Origin: Acidimicrobiia bacterium
GTDB taxonomy: Bacteria > Actinomycetota > Acidimicrobiia > Acidimicrobiales > AC-14
Direction of reading: 5' to 3'
Length of the DNA stretch: 64,000 nt
Assembly (NCBI GenBank): GCA_023265045.1
Contig: JAHFUQ010000002.1
Coordinates: forward strand, 1-64,000
The notes under the pieces are model-generated. The model was not told the DNA's origin. It ran no database searches and worked only from the letters and a program-made list of their open reading frames with translations. Every line of letters starts with the position of its first letter. Position 1 is the first letter of the stretch. This document shows, piece after piece, positions 48,105 to 57,450 of the stretch. A program made the position numbers and the translations under genes.

Positions 48105-48903
48105 TTGACGCCGTCGCTCCCTCGGCGCGCCTTCGCTCCCTCGGCGCGCCTTCGCCGAAGCGCTCGGCGCGGCCCTGCTGGTCCTCGCCGTCGTCGGGTC
48201 CGGGATCGCCGCCCAGCGGCTCTCACCCGGCGACGCGGGCCTGCAGCTGTTGGAGAACGCGGCCGCGACCGCCGCCGCCCTGGTCGCCATCATCCTCGCC
48301 GTGGGGCCGGTGTCGGGGGCCCACCTGAACCCTGTCGTGACCTTGGCCGACAGGGCCTTTGGCGGGCTCTCGACCAATGACGCGGCCGCCTACATCGGCG
48401 CCCAGGTCGTAGGCGGCGGCGCGGGGGCGGTTGTCGCCAACGTGATCTTCTCCCTGCCCGCCGTCGAGCTGTCGACGCACACCAGGAGCTCGGGCGGGCT
48501 GTGGGCGAGCGAGGTCGTCGCCACCTTCGGCCTGCTCCTCGTCGTGTTCGGCGTGGTCCGCTCGCGACGGGCCGCGCTGGCGCCGTTCGCGGTCGGCGCG
48601 TACATCGGAGGCGCGTACTTCTTCACCTCGTCGACGAGCTTCGCCAACCCGGCGGTGACCCTGGCTCGAACCCTGTCGAACAGCTTCGCCGGCATCGCGC
48701 CGGGATCGGTTCCCGCCTTCGTCGTGGCCCAGCTGGTCGGGGCCGCCCTCGCCGTCGCCACGATCCGCGTGCTGTATCCCTCTATGACCGACTGCGCCGC
48801 CGCCGTCGCCGTCGCCGTGCCGCACGCCGAGTTGCCCGCGAGCGGCCCTCGTGAACCTGCATTGTCCCGGGCGCAGCGCCCTGAAACGACAAGGAGCCCC
48901 TGA
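48105..48903 (+). pseudogene. Aquaporin/MIP-family channel, start region disrupted by 19-bp tandem duplication
   Basis: SGAHLNPVVT and TSFANPAVTLAR NPA-type motifs; removal of one 19-bp copy restores MTPSLPRRAFAEALGAALLVLAVVGSGIAAQRL in frame. Confidence 0.75.
48114..48151 (+). repeat. Perfect 19-bp tandem duplication (tcgctccctcggcgcgcct x2)
   Basis: Direct reading: 48114-48132 and 48133-48151. Confidence 0.95.
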
Positions 48904-49550
48904 TGTCCGATATCGGAACCGTTCCCCTCGAGCAGCGGCCGATGCTCAGGTCCGCCGCGCATCGACTCGCCGCCGAGTTCCAGGGCACGTTCGGCGAGGA
49001 GACCATCGAGCTGTTCCTCTTCACCAGCTACGACCAGTTCGCGGCGGGGGCGAAGGTAGCTACCTTCCTGCCGCTGTTGGCCGAGCGCTTCGCCCGCCAG
49101 CGCCTCCAGGCCCTCGCTCGTGTCGAGGGCAAGGCCAACGACGGGACGCCCGTTGTCCTTTTCCTCTGTGTGCACAACGCCGGGCGCTCCCAGATGGCCC
49201 TCGGGTGGTTCAACCACTTGGCCGGCGAACGGGCCTTGGCCTGGTCGGGCGGTTCAGAGCCGGGCACGGAGGTCAACCCGGCTGCCATCGCGGCGATGGC
49301 CGAGATCGGCATCGACATCTCCGAGGAGTTCCCGAAGCCGTGGACCGACGAGATCGTCCGAGCGGCGGACGTGGTGGTGACGATGGGCTGCGGCGACGCT
49401 TGCCCGCTGTTCCCGGGCAAACGCTACGAGGACTGGGTGCTCGACGATCCCTTCGGCAAGGCCGTCGAGGAGGTGCGGCCGGTGCGCGACGAGATCGGCC
49501 GGCGCGTGCGGGCCCTGCTCGCCGAGCTGGGAGTCAGCACGCACTCGTAG
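48903..49550 (+). CDS. arsC: Arsenate reductase (LMW-PTP type) with N-terminal helical extension
   Basis: VLFLCVHNAGRSQMALGWFNHLAGERALAWSGGSEPG...VVTMGCGDACPLFPGKRYEDW. Confidence 0.92.
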   Translation: MSDIGTVPLEQRPMLRSAAHRLAAEFQGTFGEETIELFLFTSYDQFAAGAKVATFLPLLAERFARQRLQALARVEGKANDGTPVVLFLCVHNAGRSQMALGWFNHLAGERALAWSGGSEPGTEVNPAAIAAMAEIGIDISEEFPKPWTDEIVRAADVVVTMGCGDACPLFPGKRYEDWVLDDPFGKAVEEVRPVRDEIGRRVRALLAELGVSTHS

Positions 49551-50400
49551 CTTGACGTGACCGAGATTGGGAACCGGCCCATTCGGTGACGCGTTGCGCT
49601 TGCCGCGGTGGCGGTCCGGCATGACAGGCTCGATGAATTCGGCTGGCTCACCGCCGCGTCGGCGAACGGCCCGGTCAACGCCGCCAACCGCCTTCATTTC
49701 GGGAAGGCAACCTTCGCAACGGCGCGCAATTTTCGCCGCCGTGCCGTTGCAGTGACCCCTTGAGCCGCCCCGTATGTCCTTCCGGAGCACCTGGTCGTTC
49801 ACGTACGCACGCGGATCGGGATCGCCGAGGTCGTGCTCGGCGGCCGGTCCGCACCAGGCAATGTGGACCCGGAGCCGCATGGCCCTTAGCCTCCAAGACG
49901 CCCGGTCGTCGCCGTCGTCGGGGGTGACCACCCGGAGCGCTCGCTCGCCAGCCGGCGGCAAGCCAAACGGGACTGCCAACCGGCTTTTGGTCCATCCACT
50001 CAGGAGACCGAGGACAGCCCTGGCGCGGCCGCCGTTCGAGAGCTGCGTCACGAGATGAGTCGGCAAGCCTGTCGGGCCGCGACGTGAAGGCGGCCGCGAT
50101 TGTTAGGGGCGGTTCCAATCGCCGCGCGGAGCCATGGCACGCCTGGATGGCGACCCAGGTCAGCGACAGCGACCGCTTCTCGGAGGCCGAACGTGGCCAA
50201 TCCTGAGCACCGACGACAACAGGCGGCTTGGCTGCCTGACACCTGCCGTGTATCGGTGAGCAAAGAGTGAGCGAAACAACGGGCAAACACCGGCAGGAAC
50301 GGCCCTCGACGGACATAGCCCCATGTGACTCTACCTGCGGATACACAGCCGTTCGGAGTCGTTAATGGACCTGGCTGCCCGTGGGTTCTAAGGCCGACAC

Positions 50401-50453
50401 CTGTCTTCCCACGGCAGAGGTCGGGGGATCAAATCCCTCATCGCCGACTGTAA
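50401..50453 (+). other. att3: degenerate copy of tRNA-Val 3' end
   Basis: 49 of 53 nt match 23614-23666, including gactgtaa past the tRNA. Confidence 0.8.
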
Positions 50454-50518
50454 GATCGCAGGTCCGAGCCGATGCGCCCTGCCCATCGTGCGAGATCGCC
50501 GACTTGGGTGGCGCAGGA

Positions 50519-50540
50519 ATGGCGCGAAAATGGCGCGGCC
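50519..50540 (+). repeat. Pair of 11-bp direct repeats (atggcgcgaaa atggcgcggcc)
   Basis: Same spacing as repeats at the other att copies. Confidence 0.55.
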
Positions 50541-50672
50541 CATTCGTCGGCGGCCCCTCGTGCGTTGGTCGACGAGTGAGGAACATCGTTGAGCCGCCGG
50601 GCTCCGTGTCGCTTACTCCCTATTTGGTCGCCGAACGCAGTCGGTAGGCTCGGCTCAGCAGCATCTCGCCGC

Positions 50673-50692
50673 GTACCACGAAGGTGTGGTAC
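50673..50692 (+). promoter_or_regulatory. Perfect inverted repeat, candidate antitoxin operator
   Basis: gtaccac-gaaggt-gtggtac, 8 nt before ATG 50701. Confidence 0.6.
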
Positions 50693-50700
50693 GTTCGGCT

Positions 50701-51114
50701 ATGGAGATCGAAGAGGTCCTCGACAAGATCACCGCGCTCCTCGATGCCGACGACCATGGCACCGTCAACACGTCCATGCGGATACCGGCAGCGTTGCGCG
50801 ACGCCGCGTCGCTTGCGGTCGCACATCTGGGCGTCGCCTCCTCCACGACGGCGCTCACCTCAGTTGCAATCCGCGCCACGATCGAGACGGCGGTGATGGC
50901 CGCGGCACTCGAGGCTCACTATCGGGTGGTCCCTGACGCTCGACCGACCCTTGCCGAAACTGCGCTTGCGCTTGCCGCGCAGGACGGGTCGCCGCTCGCC
51001 GCCCGCCAGGATCTCGTCGAGCGGGCTGCCGCAGCTGTCCTCGCCCGTCGGCCCGACGCAGACGCCGACGACGTCCTGCTCTGGGCCGAGGCTCAGCAGG
51101 CGGTCGGCGCGTGA
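50701..51114 (+). CDS. VapB-like antitoxin candidate
   Basis: MEIEEVLDKITALLDADDHGTVNTSMRIPAALRDAASLAVAHLG; coupled to a PIN protein. Confidence 0.65.
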   Translation: MEIEEVLDKITALLDADDHGTVNTSMRIPAALRDAASLAVAHLGVASSTTALTSVAIRATIETAVMAAALEAHYRVVPDARPTLAETALALAAQDGSPLAARQDLVERAAAAVLARRPDADADDVLLWAEAQQAVGA

Positions 51115-51521
51115 GGACCGTCGTCCTCGACAACGAGGCCGTGCAGGCACTTGTCGACGCCGATCACCCGAAGCACCGAGCGGTCATCGCGCACCTCGCC
51201 GGCGTGGTCACGCGCCGCAGGAGGGGTCCGGCGGTGGACGTCGTCGTGCCGACAGCGGTACGGGTGGAGGCGGGCTGGGACCGATCTGAGCGGAGTGCCG
51301 CGCCGGCCAACCGACTCAGAGTCCGTGACGAGGATCTCGGCACGCAGTCGGCAAACCTTGCGGCGAGGATCCGGATCGCCAGCGGCGTCAGCGTCGCCGA
51401 CGCCCATGCGGGGGCGCTGATGCGCTCCCTGACCAGTGACGACATCGTCGTCCTCACCAGCGACCCTGAGGACATGGAGCGCGCATCGGCGCCAAGGCGG
51501 ATCACCGCGGTCAGGATCTGA
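51111..51521 (+). CDS. PIN-domain (VapC-like) toxin
   Basis: VVLDNEAVQAL, VPTAVRVEAGW, GVSVADAHAGALM, VVLTSDPEDM acidic PIN positions; GTGA overlap with antitoxin. Confidence 0.8.
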   Translation: MRTVVLDNEAVQALVDADHPKHRAVIAHLAGVVTRRRRGPAVDVVVPTAVRVEAGWDRSERSAAPANRLRVRDEDLGTQSANLAARIRIASGVSVADAHAGALMRSLTSDDIVVLTSDPEDMERASAPRRITAVRI

Positions 51522-51723
51522 TGGGCTCGTTCCCGCGTGCGGCAAGCAGCTTGACGGTTGGGGTTGAGGGGTTTCCGCATTGCGCGAGCGATCCGGCGCT
51601 TTCGCTCGTTCTCGGCTCGGCGCTTCCTCAACCACGACGGTCGCAATCGCTTGCGGCGTGAACGCGGGCCGGTCGATACTGCACCAACTGTCGCTCTGGC
51701 CCGGTGACACCTGCCGTGCAGTA

Positions 51724-51745
51724 ATGGCGCGGAAATGGCGCGAAA
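51724..51745 (+). repeat. Pair of 11-bp direct repeats (atggcgcggaa atggcgcgaaa)
   Basis: Same structure as 50519-50540. Confidence 0.55.
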
Positions 51746-51868
51746 CCAAGGGCAAGGATAGGCAGATTGGCATACCGACGGACGTGGGGTCAGCGCCGCA
51801 ACCTGCGAGAACACGTCCGTTGAGCGCCGTTGACAACCCTTCTGCACACCCTGTTCCACGCGGAACTC

Positions 51869-51915
51869 AGTCTTCACACGGCAGAGGAACGCGGATCAAC
51901 ACCCCGATCGCCCAC
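51869..51915 (+). other. att4: degenerate copy of tRNA-Val 3' end
   Basis: cagtcttcacacggcagaggaacgcggatcaacaccccgatcgcccac. Confidence 0.7.
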
Positions 51916-52149
51916 ACAAAATCTGTCCACAGACAACCGAGTGAGCAGAAGTTGAGAGTCGTTCCCGGAACCTGCGGGTAGCAATGGCCATCGACAGACA
52001 TCCGCGCGGGCCTCGGTGCATGAATCCGAGCGAACGCTGCCGTGCGTGAGTTGAGGTCGCGGCCGGTTTCGGTAGGGCAACAGCAATTCAACCAACTCCC
52101 GTTACACGGTTGAGGTCGGAAATAGGCGCCCGGCGCGGCGACTCTGGAC

Positions 52150-53100
52150 TTACCGTCGATGGCGTGATGACGGGTCCAACGCATCCCGAAGCCCGTCGCC
52201 GACGAGGTTCACGCTCAACACGACCAGTGCGATGACGAGTCCTGGAAAGTAGAACAGCCAGGGCCGAGTGGTGGCGGCGCCTTGGGCGTTGGCGACGAGC
52301 GCGCCGAGCGACGTGTCCGGCGGGCTGATCCCGAGGCCGAGGTAGGACAGCCCCGTCTCGGCGAAGATCGCCGCGCCGATGCTGAACGTCGCTTTGATGA
52401 TGATGAGCCCGATCGTCTGGGGCAGCAGGTGACGGAACAGGATGCGGATGTTCCCGGCGCCGATCGCCCGGGCCGCCTCCACGAATTCCTGCTCGCGGAG
52501 CGAGAGAACCATCCCCCGGACGACTCGTGCGATCGTCGTCCACGACAGGCCGGCGATGATGAGCGCGATGGCGACCCAGTTTCCCGGGCCGCGCACCGAT
52601 CCGGCCAGCACCATGAGGACGGCGATTCCAGGCACGGTCAGCACGAGGTCAGTCAACCGCATCAGCACGGTGTCGACCCATCGGCGGTAGAAGCCCGCAA
52701 CCGCCCCGATCACCGACCCCACCGTCGTCGAGACCAGCGCGGCCAGGAGTCCAACTTGCACGGACTTTTGCGCTCCTCTCAACACCCGCGCCAGCCCGTC
52801 GTGGCCGACACTGTCGGTCCCCATGGGATGGCGCCACGAGGGAGCCGTCGAGAATTCGGACGTGATATCGGCGTAGCCGTAGTGCCAGAGCCGGCCTCCG
52901 ACGAGCGCGGCCGCCACGACAAGGAACAGCACGGCGAGCGCCGCGAGCGACAACGGCTGGGAGGCGAAGCGTCGGAGCGCTAGGCGCCACGGGCGGGAGG
53001 GAAGAGTCCGCCCCAGCGCAGACTGGGGCGGCGTACGCGCCACCGTCATCGCCGCGTCCCGATCAGTCGCCAACGGTCTGGTCTCGCGGATGTCAGTCAT
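52150..53100 (-). CDS. Peptide ABC transporter permease (DppC-like)
   Basis: HPMGTDSVGHDGLARVLRGAQKSVQVGLLAALVST and EQEFVEAARAIGAGNIRILFRHLLPQ; 8-nt overlap with the upstream gene. Confidence 0.92.
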   Translation of the reverse strand: MTDIRETRPLATDRDAAMTVARTPPQSALGRTLPSRPWRLALRRFASQPLSLAALAVLFLVVAAALVGGRLWHYGYADITSEFSTAPSWRHPMGTDSVGHDGLARVLRGAQKSVQVGLLAALVSTTVGSVIGAVAGFYRRWVDTVLMRLTDLVLTVPGIAVLMVLAGSVRGPGNWVAIALIIAGLSWTTIARVVRGMVLSLREQEFVEAARAIGAGNIRILFRHLLPQTIGLIIIKATFSIGAAIFAETGLSYLGLGISPPDTSLGALVANAQGAATTRPWLFYFPGLVIALVVLSVNLVGDGLRDALDPSSRHRR

Positions 53101-54070
53101 AGCGAACCCGCGGGTCGAGCCATCCGTAGGCCAAGTCGGCAAGCAGGTTGAAGACCGTCACCGTGGTCGCGGTGACCATCAGCCATGCCAACACGACGTT
53201 CGTGTCCACCGTCACCACGCCGTCGACCAACATCTGGCCCATACCCTGCCAAGAGAACACCCGCTCGACGATCACGGCCCCTGCGAAGAGGTGACCGAAG
53301 TGGAGGCCCAGCAACGTGGTCAGGGGAATGAGCGCGTTGCGCAGGCCGTGGCCGATCACAACGCGCGTCTCCGAGAGCCCCTTGGCCCGAGCCGTCCGCA
53401 TGTAATCCCGACCCAGGACGTCGAGCATCGAGCTCCTGAGGTACCGGCTCCACACCGCGATGGGCGCAAGGACGAGCGTGATCGTCGGCAGGACGAGGTG
53501 GCCCGAGTAGTTCGCCAGGCGATGAAAGAGCCCGCCGGTCAGGTTCGGGTCCGCCTCGCCCACGGTGAAGATGATCTGGTGGCCGAGGAGGCGATTGAGC
53601 CGGATGGCGGCGTACTCCTTGAGCAGCCCGCCCACCCAGAAGATGGGGAGCGCCAGGAAGAGATACGTCACGAGCCGGGCGCCGCGATCGAACGCCGAAT
53701 CGCGACGCACGGCGCCCGTTGCTCCGAGCACTACGGAGATGCCGATCGCGATGACCGTCGCAGTCGTGACCATCCGCAAGGTGACCTGAAGGCGCGCCCA
53801 GAGCAACTCCCTCACGTCGCTGCCCCCGACGGACTTGCCGAGGTCACCCCTGACGAACCGGGTGAGCCACTCGCCGTACCGCTGCATGACCGGCCGGTCG
53901 AGGTGCATCTCATGGCGACGGGCCTCGATCACCTCGCGCGTCACGTCGGGCTGGTTTCTCAGAGCCGCAAGCGGGTCGCCGGCGTTCGCCACCAGCACGA
54001 AGACCAGCACCGATGCGGCGAACACGAGCAGAACCGCCCACAGGAGCCGCCGGAGGAGGAAGGCGGCCAA
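53093..54070 (-). CDS. Peptide ABC transporter permease (DppB-like)
   Basis: MAAFLLRRLLWAVLLVFAASVLVFVLV and RDYMRTARAKGLSETRVVIGHGLRNALIPL. Confidence 0.92.
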   Translation of the reverse strand: MAAFLLRRLLWAVLLVFAASVLVFVLVANAGDPLAALRNQPDVTREVIEARRHEMHLDRPVMQRYGEWLTRFVRGDLGKSVGGSDVRELLWARLQVTLRMVTTATVIAIGISVVLGATGAVRRDSAFDRGARLVTYLFLALPIFWVGGLLKEYAAIRLNRLLGHQIIFTVGEADPNLTGGLFHRLANYSGHLVLPTITLVLAPIAVWSRYLRSSMLDVLGRDYMRTARAKGLSETRVVIGHGLRNALIPLTTLLGLHFGHLFAGAVIVERVFSWQGMGQMLVDGVVTVDTNVVLAWLMVTATTVTVFNLLADLAYGWLDPRVRYD

Positions 54071-54118
54071 GGCCTATGCCGAAACCGTGTCGGCGACGTT
54101 CCCGGACAGGATCACGGG

Positions 54119-55756
54119 TCAGCGCCGCGTCGTGCGGGCCCAGCGCTCGGCGTTCCAGGACACCCCGCCGCCGACGTTGCGCTCCACCCCGACGAAAGTG
54201 TCCCGGACGGCGAGGAGCATCGGCGCATGGAACAGCGGGAGGCTGGGCATGTCCTCCCAGATCAGGCGGTCGGCTTCCTCCAGGAGCTGCGCCTGCCGCC
54301 CCTGATCGAGCTCCTCGGCCACCTGCGCCACCAACTGGTTGAGGCGGACGTTCGAGTAGCCCCAGTTCCCGCCTCCAGGCCGGAACTGCGCGGGCACCGC
54401 GCCGTCGGCTCGTTTGCCGTAGGAAGTGATCTCCAGGTCCAAATTTCCATTCGCCAACTCGGTCGTGATCGCTGGGAACGGGAGGTTGTCGGGGCGCGCC
54501 TCGATGCCGGCCCGTTTGAGCTGGTCCTGGACGAGCTCCTCGATCACGAGCCGTCCCTGGTCGCCGCTCGAGGTCGAGATCCGGAACGACAGTCGCTGGT
54601 CGCCGCGGGCGTAGACACCGTCCCCGCCCAGGCGAAAGCCGGCCCGCTCGAGGAGTGACTTGGCGCCGGCCACGTCCGGGCGGTCGTACCGGCCGCCGCG
54701 GGTGTCCCGATACCAAGGCTGACCGTCGGCGAACAGGTGGTTGTTGGCCAGCGCCAGCTCCACTCCGACCCCTCGGAACCGGGCGAGGATGGCAGGCCGG
54801 TCCACGGCGAGGGCAATCGCCCGCCGGACGTCAGGAATGGCCAGGAACTCGTTGCGGAGGTTGAACCCGAGCTGGTGCTGGGCCAGCCCGCCGAACACGT
54901 CCGTGCGCAGGCCGGGGATCCGGCGCAGGCGTGCGACATCGTCCGCGGGGGCGTCCCTCGCCACCAGGTCGATCTCACCGTTCCCCAGCGCGGGGATGGG
55001 GTCGGAGACGATGCGATAGACGATGGACTCGAGGCTGGCTGGTCGTCCCCAGTACCTCTCGTTGCGAACGAGCGTCAGGTCCTTGCCCGGGTTGTTGCTC
55101 GCGATGCGAAACGGCCCTCCGGAGACGAGGGCATCGGGATCGAACCGATCGAAGCCGTGGTTCCACCCCACCCTCCGGGCGATGTGGGCGGGAACGAGCG
55201 CCTGAGCGCCCCAGAGCATTGCCTGCCAGAGCCGGTAGGGCCGCTTGTAGACGAGGGTGACGGTCCTGCCGTCGTCGGCCCCGGTGATGCTCTCGATCGG
55301 CTCAGCCACGTCGGGGAAGCGGATCGCCTCGGCTGGGCTGCCGTCGATGTCGGTCGCGCCCGGGAGGCGCATCTTCCAGTTGTAGATGAAGTCGTCGGCG
55401 GTGATCGGAACCCCGTCAGACCACACCGCCTTGGGGTTGATCCGGTAGACGACCGTCTGAGGGCTGGCGTTCGTCATCTCCACGCTGTCCAACAGGTCAC
55501 GGTCCCAGGCCAACGATCCGTCCGGCGCCCGCGCTGCCGGGGAGGGCCACACGCGTAGCATCAGCTGCCCGAGCATCCCGACGTTGTGGCGCGCCAGGGC
55601 GATGTTGAAGCCGGCTACATCGCCGGCCCCCCCGACTACGAGCGTCCTGCCGGGCACCGTCACCGGCGTCTTCTCCGTCGCCGGCGTGCCGCGCCCGTCT
55701 CCGCCGGCACAGGCGGTGCAGCTGAGCAGGAGGAGCGCGGTTGTCAACTCGCTCAC
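54119..55756 (-). CDS. ABC transporter substrate-binding protein (SBP_bac_5 family)
   Basis: Lipobox-like N-terminus; NPKAVWSDGVPITADDFIYNWK, GPFRIASNNPGKDLTLVRNERYWG. Confidence 0.92.
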   Translation of the reverse strand: MSELTTALLLLSCTACAGGDGRGTPATEKTPVTVPGRTLVVGGAGDVAGFNIALARHNVGMLGQLMLRVWPSPAARAPDGSLAWDRDLLDSVEMTNASPQTVVYRINPKAVWSDGVPITADDFIYNWKMRLPGATDIDGSPAEAIRFPDVAEPIESITGADDGRTVTLVYKRPYRLWQAMLWGAQALVPAHIARRVGWNHGFDRFDPDALVSGGPFRIASNNPGKDLTLVRNERYWGRPASLESIVYRIVSDPIPALGNGEIDLVARDAPADDVARLRRIPGLRTDVFGGLAQHQLGFNLRNEFLAIPDVRRAIALAVDRPAILARFRGVGVELALANNHLFADGQPWYRDTRGGRYDRPDVAGAKSLLERAGFRLGGDGVYARGDQRLSFRISTSSGDQGRLVIEELVQDQLKRAGIEARPDNLPFPAITTELANGNLDLEITSYGKRADGAVPAQFRPGGGNWGYSNVRLNQLVAQVAEELDQGRQAQLLEEADRLIWEDMPSLPLFHAPMLLAVRDTFVGVERNVGGGVSWNAERWARTTRR

Positions 55757-55797
55757 GAACCGCGGGGCCCGGCCCGGCGGCTCAGCGTCGGCGCCAC

Positions 55798-57450
55798 CTA
55801 CCTGCCAGCCTTTCGGGCCCAGCGCTCCAGGTTCCAGAACGGAGAAGCCCCCGGCGCCGCCGGATTGGGCTCGACGTTCACGAACGTGCTGCGAACGGCC
55901 ATCAGGCCGGGGAGCTGGTAGAGCGGCACAATCGGCAGGTCGTCCCAGAGGATTCGATCGGCTTCATCCAGAATGGCCTGTCGCTCGGCGTCGTCGAGCT
56001 CGAGGTTCGACTGGGCGACCAGCTCGTTCGGTCTCGGGTTGGCGTAGCCCCACCGGTTGCCGGGCCGGAACTGGTTGACGCTTCCGAACAGGTTCTTGCC
56101 GTAGAGGGTGACCTCCACGTCGAAGTCCCCATTGCTCAGCTGGGGGCCGAGGACGCTGTCCGGGGCGTTCTCGATCCGCAGCTCGATGCCGGCCTGCTTG
56201 ACCTGGGCCTGCACGAGCTGGAGCTCGGCCTCGTGGGGAAACTCGGGAAAGGTGCGGGCCCGAAGCGCCAGCCGTTTGCCGTCACGGGCGTAGACACCGT
56301 CCGCTCCGAGCGAAAACCCTGCCTCCTCGAGCAGTCTCTTCGCGCCCGCCACGTCGGGCCGGTCGTAGCGGCCCCCGCTCGTGTCCCGATAGGCGGGCTG
56401 GCGGTCGGAGCGCAGGAAGCTGTTGACCACGTTGACGGTCGGGTCGCGGTCGACCATGCGGTCGACGGCCAGCGCAAACGCCTTGCGCACGGCCGGCAGG
56501 GCAAGGAGCTCGTTGCGCAGGTTGAACCCCACGTACTCCTGGGACAGCGTCGGCGTGACTCTTGTCGTGATGTCCCGTGTCTGCCTGAGCTGGGCGATGA
56601 GGTCGGGGACGGCGTGGCCCACGAGAAGGTCTCCCTCGCCGCTCTTGAGGGCCGTGGCGCCCGCCTCCTCCCCGGTGAACCGGAAGACGACGCGGTCCAG
56701 CGTCGCCGGCGCGCCCCAGAAGCGCTCGTTGCGAACGAGAGTCAGGTCCCGGCCGGGGTTGAAGCTCCCGATCTTGTATGGGCCGTTGGACACTTCGAGC
56801 GTCGGGTCGAACCGGGCGAAGCCGGAATTGAACCCGACCCGCCGGGCGACATGGGCCGGGATCAGATAGTTGAAGAGGAGCCCCGCCTTCCACTGCACGT
56901 TGCGCGCCTTGTACACGACGGTCACGGTCCTGCCCCCGTCCGAGCCGGTGACGCTGGCGATGGGATCCCCCCCGCCGGGAAGCGCAACCGACTGCGTCGG
57001 CGTGCCGTCGGCATCCCTAGCGCCGGGGCGGGCCGTCTCCCAGTTGTAGATGAAGTCGTCGGCGTCGACGGGGGCCCCGTCGGACCAAACGGCCCTGGGG
57101 TTGATCTTGTAGACGACCGTCTGGGGGTCCGTGTTGATCATTTCCGCGCTCGTGAGGAGATCGGTGTTGAGCGCGAACTGGAAATCGGGCCGTACGATCC
57201 ATGCTCCCCGCCATAGGGCGGACATGACGGCAAGGTTCGTGGCGGACTGCTTGTCGGGGATCTTGACGTTGAAGCCGGCGGGCTCCTCGGCCCCGACAAC
57301 GGTGAGGGTTCCTCCTACCTGCGTCCCGGCGGTGCCAGTCGATCGCGAGTCCGTCCGGCCATCGCCGCACCCAGCTGTCGCGAGCACCAGCCCCAAGCCG
57401 ATCGCACCGCTGGTTGCCGATGAGAAGGTCCTGGGTCTTCTTGCTTTCAC
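55798..57450 (-). CDS. ABC transporter substrate-binding protein (SBP_bac_5 family), paralog of 54119-55756
   Basis: VLATAGCGDG lipobox; NPRAVWSDGAPVDADDFIYNWE, GPYKIGSFNPGRDLTLVRNERFWG; GTG start. Confidence 0.9.
   Translation of the reverse strand: MKARRPRTFSSATSGAIGLGLVLATAGCGDGRTDSRSTGTAGTQVGGTLTVVGAEEPAGFNVKIPDKQSATNLAVMSALWRGAWIVRPDFQFALNTDLLTSAEMINTDPQTVVYKINPRAVWSDGAPVDADDFIYNWETARPGARDADGTPTQSVALPGGGDPIASVTGSDGGRTVTVVYKARNVQWKAGLLFNYLIPAHVARRVGFNSGFARFDPTLEVSNGPYKIGSFNPGRDLTLVRNERFWGAPATLDRVVFRFTGEEAGATALKSGEGDLLVGHAVPDLIAQLRQTRDITTRVTPTLSQEYVGFNLRNELLALPAVRKAFALAVDRMVDRDPTVNVVNSFLRSDRQPAYRDTSGGRYDRPDVAGAKRLLEEAGFSLGADGVYARDGKRLALRARTFPEFPHEAELQLVQAQVKQAGIELRIENAPDSVLGPQLSNGDFDVEVTLYGKNLFGSVNQFRPGNRWGYANPRPNELVAQSNLELDDAERQAILDEADRILWDDLPIVPLYQLPGLMAVRSTFVNVEPNPAAPGASPFWNLERWARKAGR

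Noticed and set aside
50401-50453. Third tRNA-Val gene
   Set aside because: Lacks the 5' half, and the 3' acceptor is mutated (atcgccg).
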